Source: Fulvimarina pelagi HTCC2506 (GTDB lineage: Bacteria > Pseudomonadota > Alphaproteobacteria > Rhizobiales > Rhizobiaceae). Taken from it: 64,000 nt of DNA. Of the stretch, positions 9,591 to 18,215 are shown piece after piece (position 1 is the stretch's first letter; every line of letters begins with the position of its first letter). The stretch is from assembly GCF_000153705.1 (NCBI RefSeq), contig NZ_DS022272.1, positions 2,740,798 through 2,804,797 of the forward strand, read 5' to 3'. The position numbers were made by a program, and so were the translations under genes. The notes below the pieces were generated by a model that was not told the origin of the DNA, did not search any database, and was given only the letters and a program-made list of their open reading frames with translations.

Positions 9591-12104
9591 ATGTTGTATT
9601 ACTTCTATGAGTGGAACCAGGCGATGCTCGCGCCGCTTCGCGTGGCTGCCGACGCGACCCGGATCGCTTATCAGAACCCACTGAACCCTGCATCGCGTAC
9701 GACGGTCGGTCGGGCGATCGCTGCCGGCGCGGAACTGTTCGAGCGAACGACCCGTGTCTACGCCAAACCGGAATTCGGCATCGAAGAGACCGTTGTGGGT
9801 CACTCTCACGTGAGGGTGAAGGAAAAGGTCGTCGTCGACAAGCCTTTCTGCCAGCTTTTGCATTTCGAGCGGCAACTGCCGAAGGACCGTAAGTCCGATC
9901 CCCGCTTTATCGTCGTCGCGCCGCTCTCCGGCCACCATGCAACGCTTCTGCGCGGTACAGTGGAGGCGCTGCTGCCCTATGCGGATGTCTACATCACAGA
10001 CTGGCAGGACGCGCGGGAGGTGCCGGTCGAGGACGGTAAATTCGACCTCGACGATTACACGCAATACATCATCGACTTTCTGCATTTCCTCGGGCCCGAC
10101 ACGCATATTCTGGGCGTCTGCCAGCCTTCCGTACCGGTCATGATGGCCGTCGCCCATATGGAGAAGCACCAGGACGAGTGCTATCCGGCGACGATGACGC
10201 TGATGGGCGGTCCGATCGACACCCGCGTCAATCCGACAGCCGTCAACCGGCTCGCCGAGGAAAAGGGCATCGACTGGTTCCGCGATAACGTGATCATGAC
10301 GGTGCCATTTCCGCAGTTGGGCTTTCGGCGGGCGGTCTACCCCGGCTTCCTCCAGCTTACCGGCTTCATGTCGATGAACCTTGATCGCCACATGATGGCG
10401 CACAAGGACTTCTTCTGGCACCTCGTGAAGGATGACGGCGACTCGGCAGAGAAACACCGGATCTTCTACGACGAATACAACGCGGTCATGGACATGACTG
10501 CGGAGTTCTACCTTCAGACTGTCGAAGAGGTGTTCATCAAGCACTCGCTGCCCAAAGGCGAGATGAAGTTCAACGGGGAAACCATCGATCTCGGCGCGAT
10601 CAAGCGTGTCGCGCTCCTGACGGTTGAAGGTGAGAACGACGACATCTCCGGGGTCGGCCAGACCGAGGCCGCGCAGGACATCTGCCCAAACATACCCGAG
10701 GAGATGCGGGTCCACTACGTGCAGCCGAAGGTCGGCCATTACGGCGTCTTCAACGGTTCACGGTTCCGAGCGGAAATCGTACCCCGCATCATCGACTTCG
10801 CGCTCACCCATGGCACCACGCACGGGTCTGCCGAGCTGCCGAAGCGGACCGAGGTGACAAAGCGCGCAGGCCGCAACTTCGGGGCCTTCGCAGAACGCCA
10901 TGCCAAGGCAGGGATGCTTGGCCAGTCGCTCGGTGCGGGCGGCGAGACCGGCATCGCCGATCCGCTGATGTTCGAGAGCAACCCCTTCGCGGCAGGAGAA
11001 CGCATCATGCGAGTCTTCGCCGAACCCGCTGAAAAAGCGCTCGCCGAGACGATGAAGCAGGCGAAACCGGCGAAAAAGGCCGTCGAAACTGCAAAGGCCC
11101 CCGCCAAGGCAGCGAAATCCGAAGCCAAACCCGCTCAGGCGAAAACTGCATCGAACACGCAGCAGCCTGCGAAGGACAAGTCGGAGGCTACGGGCAGCGA
11201 CGCACTGAAACCAGCGTCGGCCAAGAGCGAAACGAACGTCGCCGCGAAATCGGGGACTTCGACGACGTCGCCGGCAAACAAGCAAGCTTCGCAAGTGACG
11301 AGGACCGAGGCGAAGGCATCGGATCAGTCAAAGGCAGAGGCGAAGCAGCCGTCCAATACAGAAACGCAGAGCGCCCCGAAGCCGGCCGAAGCAGCCAAAT
11401 CGGCATCGGCAAAGGTGCCGGATCAAAAGCCCGCATCTGACGGCTCGCCTACAACATCTTCAGATGATTCGAAAGCCGCTCCGGTCGAGAAGACGACGGC
11501 CAGTGCCCCGGAGATCAAGCCGACGCAAGAAACGAAGTCCGACGCCCCGAAAACTGGTTCAGCCCAACCAAAGGACGCAAAGACCTCGAACGCTTCAGCT
11601 AACGGATCGAAGCCTGCTGAAGCAAAGCCAGCGGACGCAAGCGATGCCAACGCCGTGTCCACCGCTGCGAAGTCTTCCGACGCCTCGAATTCAACTTCCG
11701 TAGACAAAACGACGGCAGAGGCACCGGAAAGCAAGACCCTGACCGAAACGAAGCCCGACGCTCCGAAGGCTGATGCAGTCCAGCCTTCGGACACGAAGAG
11801 CTCGGACGCCACGTCTTCCGGGTCGAAGCCGTCAGACGTTTCGAAGCCTGCTACGGCTGATCGGAACGCGCAGCAATCGCCTACTGCGAGAGCTGACAAC
11901 ACCGAAACAACGACGGCCGAAGCGAAGCCGAGCGTAACTTCGGCAAACAGCGACACCCCAGAGGCCGCAACCAAGAAGGTCAGGGAACCGGCCGCCGCGG
12001 CCACGTCGTCAACGGCCAAGCGCACAAGCACCCGCTCGGGCCGGACTTCGCGGACCGGCAACCGAAAGCGTTCCCGCCGCTCGACCGGTCGCGGCAAGAA
12101 GTGA
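9591..12104 (+). CDS. phaZ: Intracellular PHB depolymerase with long basic low-complexity C-terminal extension
   Basis: Mobilises stored polyhydroxybutyrate. Residues 1 to about 410 form an intracellular depolymerase: the modified lipase box ILGVCQPSVP places the nucleophile at Cys177 rather than serine, with acidic residues Asp350/351 (GENDDISG) and His383 (KVGHYGVFNG) as the rest of the triad. Known family members are about 400-430 residues. This product has 837. From about residue 485 it is a repeating A/K/S/T/P/E/D mix (many KPA, SDA and TTAE blocks), ending in a very basic tail (KRTSTRSGRTSRTGNRKRS). That tail resembles the C-termini of PhaF-type phasins and histone H1-like proteins in composition, so granule-to-nucleoid attachment is a possible role, inferred only. 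No frame break separates the parts. Confidence 0.9.
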   Translation: MLYYFYEWNQAMLAPLRVAADATRIAYQNPLNPASRTTVGRAIAAGAELFERTTRVYAKPEFGIEETVVGHSHVRVKEKVVVDKPFCQLLHFERQLPKDRKSDPRFIVVAPLSGHHATLLRGTVEALLPYADVYITDWQDAREVPVEDGKFDLDDYTQYIIDFLHFLGPDTHILGVCQPSVPVMMAVAHMEKHQDECYPATMTLMGGPIDTRVNPTAVNRLAEEKGIDWFRDNVIMTVPFPQLGFRRAVYPGFLQLTGFMSMNLDRHMMAHKDFFWHLVKDDGDSAEKHRIFYDEYNAVMDMTAEFYLQTVEEVFIKHSLPKGEMKFNGETIDLGAIKRVALLTVEGENDDISGVGQTEAAQDICPNIPEEMRVHYVQPKVGHYGVFNGSRFRAEIVPRIIDFALTHGTTHGSAELPKRTEVTKRAGRNFGAFAERHAKAGMLGQSLGAGGETGIADPLMFESNPFAAGERIMRVFAEPAEKALAETMKQAKPAKKAVETAKAPAKAAKSEAKPAQAKTASNTQQPAKDKSEATGSDALKPASAKSETNVAAKSGTSTTSPANKQASQVTRTEAKASDQSKAEAKQPSNTETQSAPKPAEAAKSASAKVPDQKPASDGSPTTSSDDSKAAPVEKTTASAPEIKPTQETKSDAPKTGSAQPKDAKTSNASANGSKPAEAKPADASDANAVSTAAKSSDASNSTSVDKTTAEAPESKTLTETKPDAPKADAVQPSDTKSSDATSSGSKPSDVSKPATADRNAQQSPTARADNTETTTAEAKPSVTSANSDTPEAATKKVREPAAAATSSTAKRTSTRSGRTSRTGNRKRSRRSTGRGKK

Positions 12105-12139
12105 GATCGTGCGGCGCACCTCCCGCCGCCAAAACCAAA

Positions 12140-12180
12140 ACGGCCCGGTCCGCTTATCGCAGATCGGGCCGTAGTCTTTT
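12140..12180 (+). terminator. Intrinsic terminator after phaZ
   Basis: ACGGCCCG (12140-12147) pairs perfectly with CGGGCCGT (12165-12172) across a 17-base loop, followed by AGTCTTTT. It lies 35 bases after the phaZ stop and also faces the end of the convergent GST gene, so it may serve both. Confidence 0.75.
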
Positions 12181-12204
12181 GCAGAGCGGAGTGCGATCTC
12201 GCCG

Positions 12205-12897
12205 TCAGAAATCCAGATCTGCGTAATGGCGAACAGGCGGGACCCCCCGTACCTTTTCTGAGAGCAGAGGCCGGAATGACGGTCTCGACTTTATGCGGCT
12301 ATACCATTCCTTGGCGGCCGGTTCGTTCTCCCAAGGGATTTCGCCGAGGTAATCCAACACAGACAGCGCCGCGGCCGCCGCAAGGTCGGCCTGGGACATG
12401 CGCGAGCCGGCGAGCCAGTTGCGGTTCTCGGCCAACCAGCCGACATAGCGCAGATGGTGGCGGGAATTCGTTCGCGCGGCCCTGATCGCCGAGGCGTCCG
12501 GGGAGCCACCGCCGTCCTCCTTCGACATTTCGAGCTTGAAGATGCGCTCGCGAACGAGGTAGCGCGTCACCTCCTGATCGAATTTCTCGACGAACCATTC
12601 CGTCAGCCTCCGGACTTCGGCCCGCTCGATCGGTTTTTCAGGCATCAGCCGTTTGTCGCGTGAAAAGACACCGCGGGTCTCATCGATATATTCGCCGACG
12701 ATGACACCGCCGACGATTGGCGGGCCGTCGTCCTCGATGAGAACGGGCAAGGTCGCGGCCGGGTTCATCGCCAGAAATTCGCGACGACGCTCCCAGGGTT
12801 TTTCTTCGACGAGATCGAGCTTCTCGCCATATTCGCCCGCGAGAAGGCGGATATAGCGGGACGTGGCGGACATGGGGTGGTGGAAGAGTTTTAGCAT
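12205..12897 (-). CDS. Glutathione S-transferase family protein
   Basis: 230-residue cytoplasmic GST. The N-terminal thioredoxin-like half begins LKLFHHPMSATSRYIRLLAG and has the cis-proline segment NPAATLPVLIEDD followed by IVGGVIVGEYID, where the usual glutathione-contacting E/S residues are replaced by a G-V-I-V-G-E run. The C-terminal helical half contains MSQADLAAAAALSVLDYLGE, the standard capping motif. It is transcribed divergently from uppP and convergently with phaZ. Orthologues of this GST often lie near uppP in rhizobia, so it is likely core; the substrate is unknown. Confidence 0.88.
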   Translation of the reverse strand: MLKLFHHPMSATSRYIRLLAGEYGEKLDLVEEKPWERRREFLAMNPAATLPVLIEDDGPPIVGGVIVGEYIDETRGVFSRDKRLMPEKPIERAEVRRLTEWFVEKFDQEVTRYLVRERIFKLEMSKEDGGGSPDASAIRAARTNSRHHLRYVGWLAENRNWLAGSRMSQADLAAAAALSVLDYLGEIPWENEPAAKEWYSRIKSRPSFRPLLSEKVRGVPPVRHYADLDF

Positions 12898-13146
12898 CGG
12901 GCGAGGTCTATCGCATTCAGGTATTATTTTGCAGGTACTGACAGGGGGAACGGGGAATTTTCATGTCTTTCGCGCCATTTACGAGCCGGGCTGCGGCGTG
13001 CGCACGGTTGCAGAAATGCGTCAACGCCCGGTGAACGAGTCAGAAGGACAGGACACCGCAAGGCGGATTGGTGCATGCAGAACGCGCAGCGATCGGGGTG
13101 CGCCGCTTCCCAATCCTCGCTGAGATGCGAAACTTAGGGACTGCGA

Positions 13147-14067
13147 ATGGATTCCGGCTCAATCTTCGACGCCGTCATTCTGGGGATTACGGAAGGGCTG
13201 ACGGAGTTCATTCCGGTCTCGTCCACGGGCCATATCCTCCTCCTCGGCCATTTCCTGGGTTTCGAGTCGACTGGCTTCGTCTTCGAGATCGTCATCCAAT
13301 TGGGCGCGATCCTGGCGATCCTTGCAGTCTATCTCGGGAAACTCTGGCAGCTTTTCGTCACCCTGCCCTCGAGCGGCAAGAGCCGTCGCTTCGTCGCCGG
13401 AATCATACTCGCTTTCCTGCCGGCTGCCCTGATCGGGGTCTTGGCCCACGACTTCATCAAGACTGTGCTCTTCGAGACGCCGCTCGTGGTCTGCGTCGCG
13501 CTCATCGTCGGCGGCATCGTCCTTCTCGTGATCGATAAGATGCCGCTAAGGGTGCGCTACACCGAGATCATGGATTATCCTCTCTCCCTCTGCTTGAAAA
13601 TCGGGTTCTTCCAGTGCCTCGCCATGATCCCGGGCACCTCTCGTTCCGGTGCGACGATCGCCGGTTCTTTGCTGATGGGCACGGACAAGCGCTCAGCGGC
13701 GGAATTCTCATTCTTTCTTGCGATGCCAACCATGCTCGGCGCCGTGACTTACGACCTTTTTAAGAATCGGGACATCCTCTCGACGGAGGATATCGGTCTT
13801 ATCGCGATCGGCTTCATCTGCGCTTTCCTCGCCGCGCTCCTCGTCGTGCGGATACTACTCGACTTCGTATCCCGGCACGGATTCGCGCCATTCGCCTATT
13901 GGCGTATCGCTGTCGGAATTATCGGTGTCGTTCTCATTCTCGCCTTCGATCCTCACGAGGCTGCAGCACCGCAAGCCGGCAGTGCTGGCGACGATTACGG
14001 TATTGAGGAGACGCCAGTGGCGGTTCCCGACGATCAGCCTCGAGACGGGTACGGCGTCAGCGAATAA
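13147..14067 (+). CDS. uppP: Undecaprenyl-diphosphatase
   Basis: Integral membrane phosphatase that recycles the undecaprenyl carrier for peptidoglycan and gives bacitracin resistance. The 306-residue product has the first signature [16 protein letters not shown] near the N-terminus and the second, [16 protein letters not shown], near residues 162-177; together they form the active site. About eight hydrophobic segments are visible. Unlike many homologues, it ends with a hydrophilic acidic tail of about 35 residues after [10 protein letters not shown]. Its last 11 bases overlap the end of the convergent TauE-type gene. Confidence 0.95.
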   Translation: MDSGSIFDAVILGITEGLTEFIPVSSTGHILLLGHFLGFESTGFVFEIVIQLGAILAILAVYLGKLWQLFVTLPSSGKSRRFVAGIILAFLPAALIGVLAHDFIKTVLFETPLVVCVALIVGGIVLLVIDKMPLRVRYTEIMDYPLSLCLKIGFFQCLAMIPGTSRSGATIAGSLLMGTDKRSAAEFSFFLAMPTMLGAVTYDLFKNRDILSTEDIGLIAIGFICAFLAALLVVRILLDFVSRHGFAPFAYWRIAVGIIGVVLILAFDPHEAAAPQAGSAGDDYGIEETPVAVPDDQPRDGYGVSE

Positions 14068-14821
14068 ACCCGAACACTCCGCGCCTGATCAACTCGACTG
14101 CGAGAACACTGAGCATTACCGCAAGCAGTCTGCGGAAGAGCCTCTCGTCGAGATGATTAAGGAGCCGGGTGCCCGCGAGGGTACCGAGAAAGCCGGTCGC
14201 GATCATTGCAGCTGCAAGGAGCGCGTACGGGCCGAGCGCAACACCAGCTGCGAGAAAAGCTGCAACCTTCAACGCATGCTGGCTCGCCGTCACCGACGCC
14301 ATGGTAGCCACGACCTGCTTGCGATCCTTGAAGGCGCGGGTGAAGAGCACCGCATTGAGTGGCCCGCTTGCTCCGATGAACATTGAAAGAAACGTCGTGA
14401 CCGCGCCGGCCAGCCCGTATTGCCAGTCTTTGAGGCGCCCGAGGGAAGGCAGCTTCAGGAAGATCGTTGCGAGGATGAAGGTGCCAAGAAGAAGGCGCAG
14501 GATTTCCTCCGGCAGCGTCACAACCGTTTTTGCCCCGATCGCTGCGCCAATCAGGCCTCCGAGAATGAAGGGCAGAGCCTTGTCCCAGCGCACCGAGCGA
14601 CGCTGGATGCCGAGCCGTCCGGCATTGGAGGCGAACTGCACGACACCATGCAGCGGAATCAGCACGGCGATCGGTAGGGCCAAACTCATGACCGCAAGCA
14701 GCGTGACCCCGCCGCCGAGCGCGAATGCCGCCGTGAGCGCAGAAGTAAAGAAGCTCGCAATGATCAGACCGAAACTCGCCCATAGGGGCATTCCGGGGGC
14801 GAGCCATTCAGCCAAAGTCAC
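14057..14821 (-). CDS. TauE/SafE (DUF81) family membrane exporter
   Basis: 254-residue membrane protein with about eight hydrophobic segments. The first repeat has [19 protein letters not shown] followed by [16 protein letters not shown]; the second has [17 protein letters not shown]. Both repeats match the TauE/SafE sulfite or organosulfonate exporter family. Substrate cannot be read from sequence. It overlaps the 3' end of uppP tail to tail by 11 bases and lies just downstream of the NDUFA9-like gene on the same strand (26-base gap), so it is probably cotranscribed with it. Confidence 0.85.
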   Translation of the reverse strand: MTLAEWLAPGMPLWASFGLIIASFFTSALTAAFALGGGVTLLAVMSLALPIAVLIPLHGVVQFASNAGRLGIQRRSVRWDKALPFILGGLIGAAIGAKTVVTLPEEILRLLLGTFILATIFLKLPSLGRLKDWQYGLAGAVTTFLSMFIGASGPLNAVLFTRAFKDRKQVVATMASVTASQHALKVAAFLAAGVALGPYALLAAAMIATGFLGTLAGTRLLNHLDERLFRRLLAVMLSVLAVELIRRGVFGFIR

Positions 14822-14847
14822 CGGGCTACCGCGCCAAGCGACCTAAG

Positions 14848-15855
14848 TCAGGTCAGTCCGTCCTGGTTTTCTGCGTCGAGCCCGCCGGCATGGCGCGTCG
14901 GCCGCGTGAACTGACCTTGTGGTCGGAAGCGGACGAGATAGGTCGGCAGTATCGAGTCCACGGTTCGAGGACGAATGCCGAAGGCATCCAGCGTACGGCC
15001 ATCGGCGATAGCCTCTTCGGAGACCACATTGTCGTTCTGCAACTGCTTGACCTGATCCGGCGTCAGCGGTGCGCCTGGCACATACTGGGCAAACTGCGCC
15101 ATGGAGCCGGCAAGCGAGAATGGGATAGAGACAAAGCGACGCTTGCGATTGATCACCCGCAGCATCTCCTCCATCAACTGGCGGAAGCTCAAGACCTCCG
15201 GTCCGCCGAGTTCATATACCGTTCCCCCCGCGACCTCATTGTCCACCGTCTTTGCCACGGCTTCGGCAACATCGACCACATAGATCGGTTGGAACTTCGT
15301 CTTGCCGCCGCCAAGCAGCGGTAGAACGGGCGAGAAGCGCGACATCTCGGCGAAGCGATTGAAGAATTCGTCTTCCGGCCCGAAGACGATCGACGGGCGC
15401 AGGATGTAAGCGTCGGGCCGCGCGGCATGCACGGCCTTCTCACCAGCCGCCTTCGTGCGCGCGTATTTGGAATTCGAGCCCTCGTCGGCACCGATCGCCG
15501 AGATCTGGGTCATGTTGACACCTTCGGCCCTAGCCGCCTCAGCGATCAACCGAGCGCCTTCCGCCTGCAGGCCGGAAAAGGTTTGTTTGCCGCTTTCGGC
15601 GAGAATACCGACAAGGTTGACCACATGATCTGCGCCCTTCACAGCGCGCTCCACCGACCATGGATAACGCAGATTGGCCTGGATCGGCAGGATCGCACCG
15701 ATATTGCCGGCGGTGAGCACATGATATGCGAGATCGGGCCTTCGGCAGGCGATGCGAACCCTGTGGCCACGCTTTGCGAGTGCCTGTGTCACGTACCGGC
15801 CAAGGAAGCCGGACCCGCCGAACACCACTACCGTCTTTCCCGTGTCGACCGTCAT
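14848..15855 (-). CDS. NDUFA9-like NAD(P)-binding epimerase-family protein
   Basis: 335-residue atypical short-chain dehydrogenase. The Rossmann motif is VVVFGGSGFLGRYVTQALAK at the N-terminus; NLVGILAESGKQTF, SAIGADEGSNSKYARTK (a Y-x-x-x-K pair) and RPSIVFGPEDEFFNRFA follow. This arrangement is that of the family related to the 39-kDa NDUFA9 subunit of complex I, common in alphaproteobacteria near uppP. A role in complex I assembly or quinone-related metabolism is inferred from the eukaryotic relative; no complex I genes lie nearby. Confidence 0.87.
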   Translation of the reverse strand: MTVDTGKTVVVFGGSGFLGRYVTQALAKRGHRVRIACRRPDLAYHVLTAGNIGAILPIQANLRYPWSVERAVKGADHVVNLVGILAESGKQTFSGLQAEGARLIAEAARAEGVNMTQISAIGADEGSNSKYARTKAAGEKAVHAARPDAYILRPSIVFGPEDEFFNRFAEMSRFSPVLPLLGGGKTKFQPIYVVDVAEAVAKTVDNEVAGGTVYELGGPEVLSFRQLMEEMLRVINRKRRFVSIPFSLAGSMAQFAQYVPGAPLTPDQVKQLQNDNVVSEEAIADGRTLDAFGIRPRTVDSILPTYLVRFRPQGQFTRPTRHAGGLDAENQDGLT

Positions 15856-16125
15856 CGCGCGTCGCTCCTTCTGTCGTTACGGCCGCATTGAAGTCCTCGC
15901 TTCGATTGAGCGCGCACCGTCTCGAATCGTCGAAACCTATAGCGCACCACATGGGTTTCGCCAGCGCTTTGATGAGGGGTGAGGGTCGAAAGACCGCATT
16001 GCGGCGCGGTAAGACAACGTGCGGCGCTTTTACCTATCCTGCCGGCGAATAAGCTGAAGGAACCGGTGTTGCCTATGCCTTCGCACCAGCCAAACCATCT
16101 GGGAGCGCACCGCTTATTATTCGCG

Positions 16126-16154
16126 TTGACAGCCCGCATGCCAGCCCCTAATGC
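16126..16154 (+). promoter_or_regulatory. Sigma-70 promoter of tRNA-Leu
   Basis: A -35 TTGACA (16126-16131) and a -10-like TAATGC (16149-16154) are spaced by 17 bases, with the tRNA starting 11 bases further on. This is a near-consensus stable-RNA promoter. Confidence 0.75.
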
Positions 16155-16164
16155 TCCGCTCCGA

Positions 16165-16249
16165 GCCCAGGTGGCGGAATTGGTAGACGCGCACGGTTCA
16201 GGTCCGTGTGCCGCGAGGCGTGGAGGTTCGAGTCCTCTCCTGGGCACCA
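16165..16249 (+). tRNA. tRNA-Leu (anticodon CAG)
   Basis: GCCCAGG at 16165-16171 pairs with CCTGGGC at 16239-16245; discriminator A and encoded CCA follow. The anticodon stem CACGG/CCGTG encloses the loop TTCAGGT, giving anticodon CAG (16199-16201). A long variable arm (GCCGCGAGGCG region) and the T-loop GTTCGAGTC fit leucine tRNA. The gene is intact although integrase debris lies directly downstream. Confidence 0.95.
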
Positions 16250-16433
16250 ATCGCTGTTTTGCGCGGTCCGAAACGACCCAAACAGACGCCAAAACCCCCG
16301 TAAAATCCAAATAGTTCGTCCGACCCGGTCCGGGGCGGTCTGTCGGTATCCAATCCGTTTGCTGGTATTTTCGTTGGTGTCGCGCGCTGAATTACCAACG
16401 CGCGCTTTTCGATACCAACAAGCGGCGAGCGCG

Positions 16434-16841
16434 ATGTCACTTTCAGGCATGCAAATCAGGAACTTACGAGCTACTGGCAAGCCGCCGAAAATCAGCGGCG
16501 GCGACGGCCTTCACGTGTTGGTATCGCCGGCCGACTCCGAGCTCTGGCCCATGGCGTATCGGTACGGCAGAAAGCAAAAGCTTTTATCCTTTGGCTCCTA
16601 CCCTGCCGTCGATTACGCGAGACGTAAGCGGGGTCCGCATCGGCGCACACCGTCAAAACGATCGATGACGAACTGCTGGGGGGAAGCTGGAACGGACGGT
16701 GAAGCCGAGACCACTTCTTCAGTAAGAATGCGCCTTTGCAATTCCTGTCTGTGCAAAGCCAACGTAGTGGCGCAAGAGGCTTTTCGTGCCCTGCCGGATT
16801 ACCCATCCTACCAAGATGCCCTCGCGCTTTCCGAACGTTGA
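16434..16841 (+). pseudogene. Broken tRNA-type integrase (DUF4102 N-terminal domain remnant)
   Basis: From the ATG at 16434 the frame gives MSLSGMQIRNLRATGKP, then GGDGLHVLVSPADSELWPM and YRYGRKQKLLSFGSYPAVDY. This is the N-terminal DUF4102 arm-binding domain of P4-type tyrosine recombinases (usual form: I-R-N/x, DGGGLYLLV, LWRxxYRxxGKxxxLSLGxYP). Resemblance is lost after about residue 65, and the frame ends at 16841 without the catalytic domain or its R-H-R-Y residues. Intact family members are about 400 residues. It lies 185 bases after tRNA-Leu in the same direction, the classic integrase-next-to-attachment-site arrangement. Confidence 0.78.
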
Positions 16842-16893
16842 CGGCTCCCCATCTGTCAGCGAAGAATTCCGATCAGCGCCTAATGGGGCGAGC

Positions 16894-17502
16894 ATGTCGA
16901 TACTGGGTCCAGTTTATATTGAAACACGGCGCTACGTTCTTCGCAGCATGCGTTCGAGCGACGACCTTAACAATCTTGGCGCATGGGCTAGCGATCCGAG
17001 CTTTGCAGCCGCATTGAATATCGCGCCTCATGTCTACGATGCCGACGCCCTCGTTCGTTACGTGCTCGCGCATGACAACCGTTCAAGGTATCTGCTCGGC
17101 GCATTCGATCAGTCCGGGCGGCATATCGGCTGCATTATCTTTCAGATCAATCAGATCCACCGCAACGCCGTCTGGCATATCATCTTCGGAGATAGGGAAG
17201 AGCGACGAATGACGGTCGTTGCGGAATTAGTTGTGGCTGCAATGGACTGGCTTTTCGATACGCGCGGGATCGACAAGGTAACGAGTCGCACAGCGGCGGC
17301 AAACATGGTGATTAACGAGCGGCAACGTTCGTTGGGAGTTCGTCAAGAGGGCTATCTGAAAGCGGAACTTCTTTCAGCCGATGGTCAGACACGGCTTGAC
17401 CAAGTCCTCTGGGGACTGACCAAAAGCGACTGGAAGGGAAGCGTGCGAACGAGACTCTCACACCTCAGTGCGCCTGCTGGCTCAACTCATGGAAATGCAT
17501 GA
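16894..17502 (+). CDS. GNAT-family acetyltransferase (first of tandem pair)
   Basis: 202 residues from the ATG at 16894, which begins MSILGPVYIETRRYVLRSM, a standard RimJ/RimL-type opening. RYLLGAFDQSGRHIGCIIFQ and FGDREERRMTVVAELVVAAM cover the acetyl-CoA-binding half, and MDWLFDTRGIDKVTSR follows. A longer open frame from 16786 is not supported by similarity. The next gene starts inside its last codons (GGAAATGCATGA), implying translational coupling. Substrate unknown. Position beside the integrase relic suggests cargo of an integrated element. Confidence 0.72.
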   Translation: MSILGPVYIETRRYVLRSMRSSDDLNNLGAWASDPSFAAALNIAPHVYDADALVRYVLAHDNRSRYLLGAFDQSGRHIGCIIFQINQIHRNAVWHIIFGDREERRMTVVAELVVAAMDWLFDTRGIDKVTSRTAAANMVINERQRSLGVRQEGYLKAELLSADGQTRLDQVLWGLTKSDWKGSVRTRLSHLSAPAGSTHGNA

Positions 17503-18073
17503 GATGCTTCAGATTGAGACCGCGCGCTTTGTACAGCGTCACCTCAAGCCAAGCGATACGAAGGCGATCGAGACGCTACGGTCATGGCTGGCCGATCCGA
17601 TCAGAATGGCCCCACTCAATCTGCCAGCGCGCGAACTCGACCACGACGTCGTTGCTCGTTACGTAGCCGGCTTCGACGGTCGCGACCGTCATCTTGTCGG
17701 CATTTTAGGCAAAGACGACTCAATGCTGCTTGGCTATCGGCTGCTTGAGATCAATCGGCTGCATGCTCGCGCTACGCTTCACGTTCTGATCGGCGATCCC
17801 GTCATGCGCCGGACCGGAGTGCTGGCTGAGACGATGATCGGTTTCTACGACTGGCTTTTCGGCGAAGCGGGCGTGAACAAGATCGTCGGCGATATCGTAG
17901 CAGGCAATGAGCCCGCTTTGGATCGCGCTTTGAAAAGTGGGTTCGTAGTCGAGGCCCACCTCAAACAGGAATTGCGTGATCAGAATACTGGTCGATTTCT
18001 CGATGTAGTTCGCGTGGCACTACTGAAAGACGACTGGATGAATAGCCGGCAAAATACGCTGGCCGGTTACTGA
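17489..18073 (+). CDS. GNAT-family acetyltransferase (second of tandem pair)
   Basis: About 194 residues. It parallels its upstream neighbour along the whole length: LQIETARFVQRHLKPSD against ETRRYVLRSMRSSDD, DRHLVGILGKDDSMLLGYRL against SRYLLGAFDQSGRHIGCIIF, YDWLFGEAGVNKIVGDI against MDWLFDTRGIDKVTSR, and a shared ending (VVRVALLKDDW against QVLWGLTKSDW). The pair therefore probably arose by duplication and divergence. ATGs at 17489 and 17495 both overlap the upstream stop; I chose the first. Substrate unknown. Confidence 0.7.
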   Translation: MEMHEMLQIETARFVQRHLKPSDTKAIETLRSWLADPIRMAPLNLPARELDHDVVARYVAGFDGRDRHLVGILGKDDSMLLGYRLLEINRLHARATLHVLIGDPVMRRTGVLAETMIGFYDWLFGEAGVNKIVGDIVAGNEPALDRALKSGFVVEAHLKQELRDQNTGRFLDVVRVALLKDDWMNSRQNTLAGY

Positions 18074-18215
18074 TAAGATCGCAAGTATCCCTTCTCATTA
18101 GTAGCAGAAGCGTGACTCACGAAAGAAATGACAAGCGAGGACTTCGCCGCGAGTATCGCGCACTGAACCTTTAGCATAACCATAGGGCTAGGTTTGGGTT
18201 GTGGGACAAGTTCGC

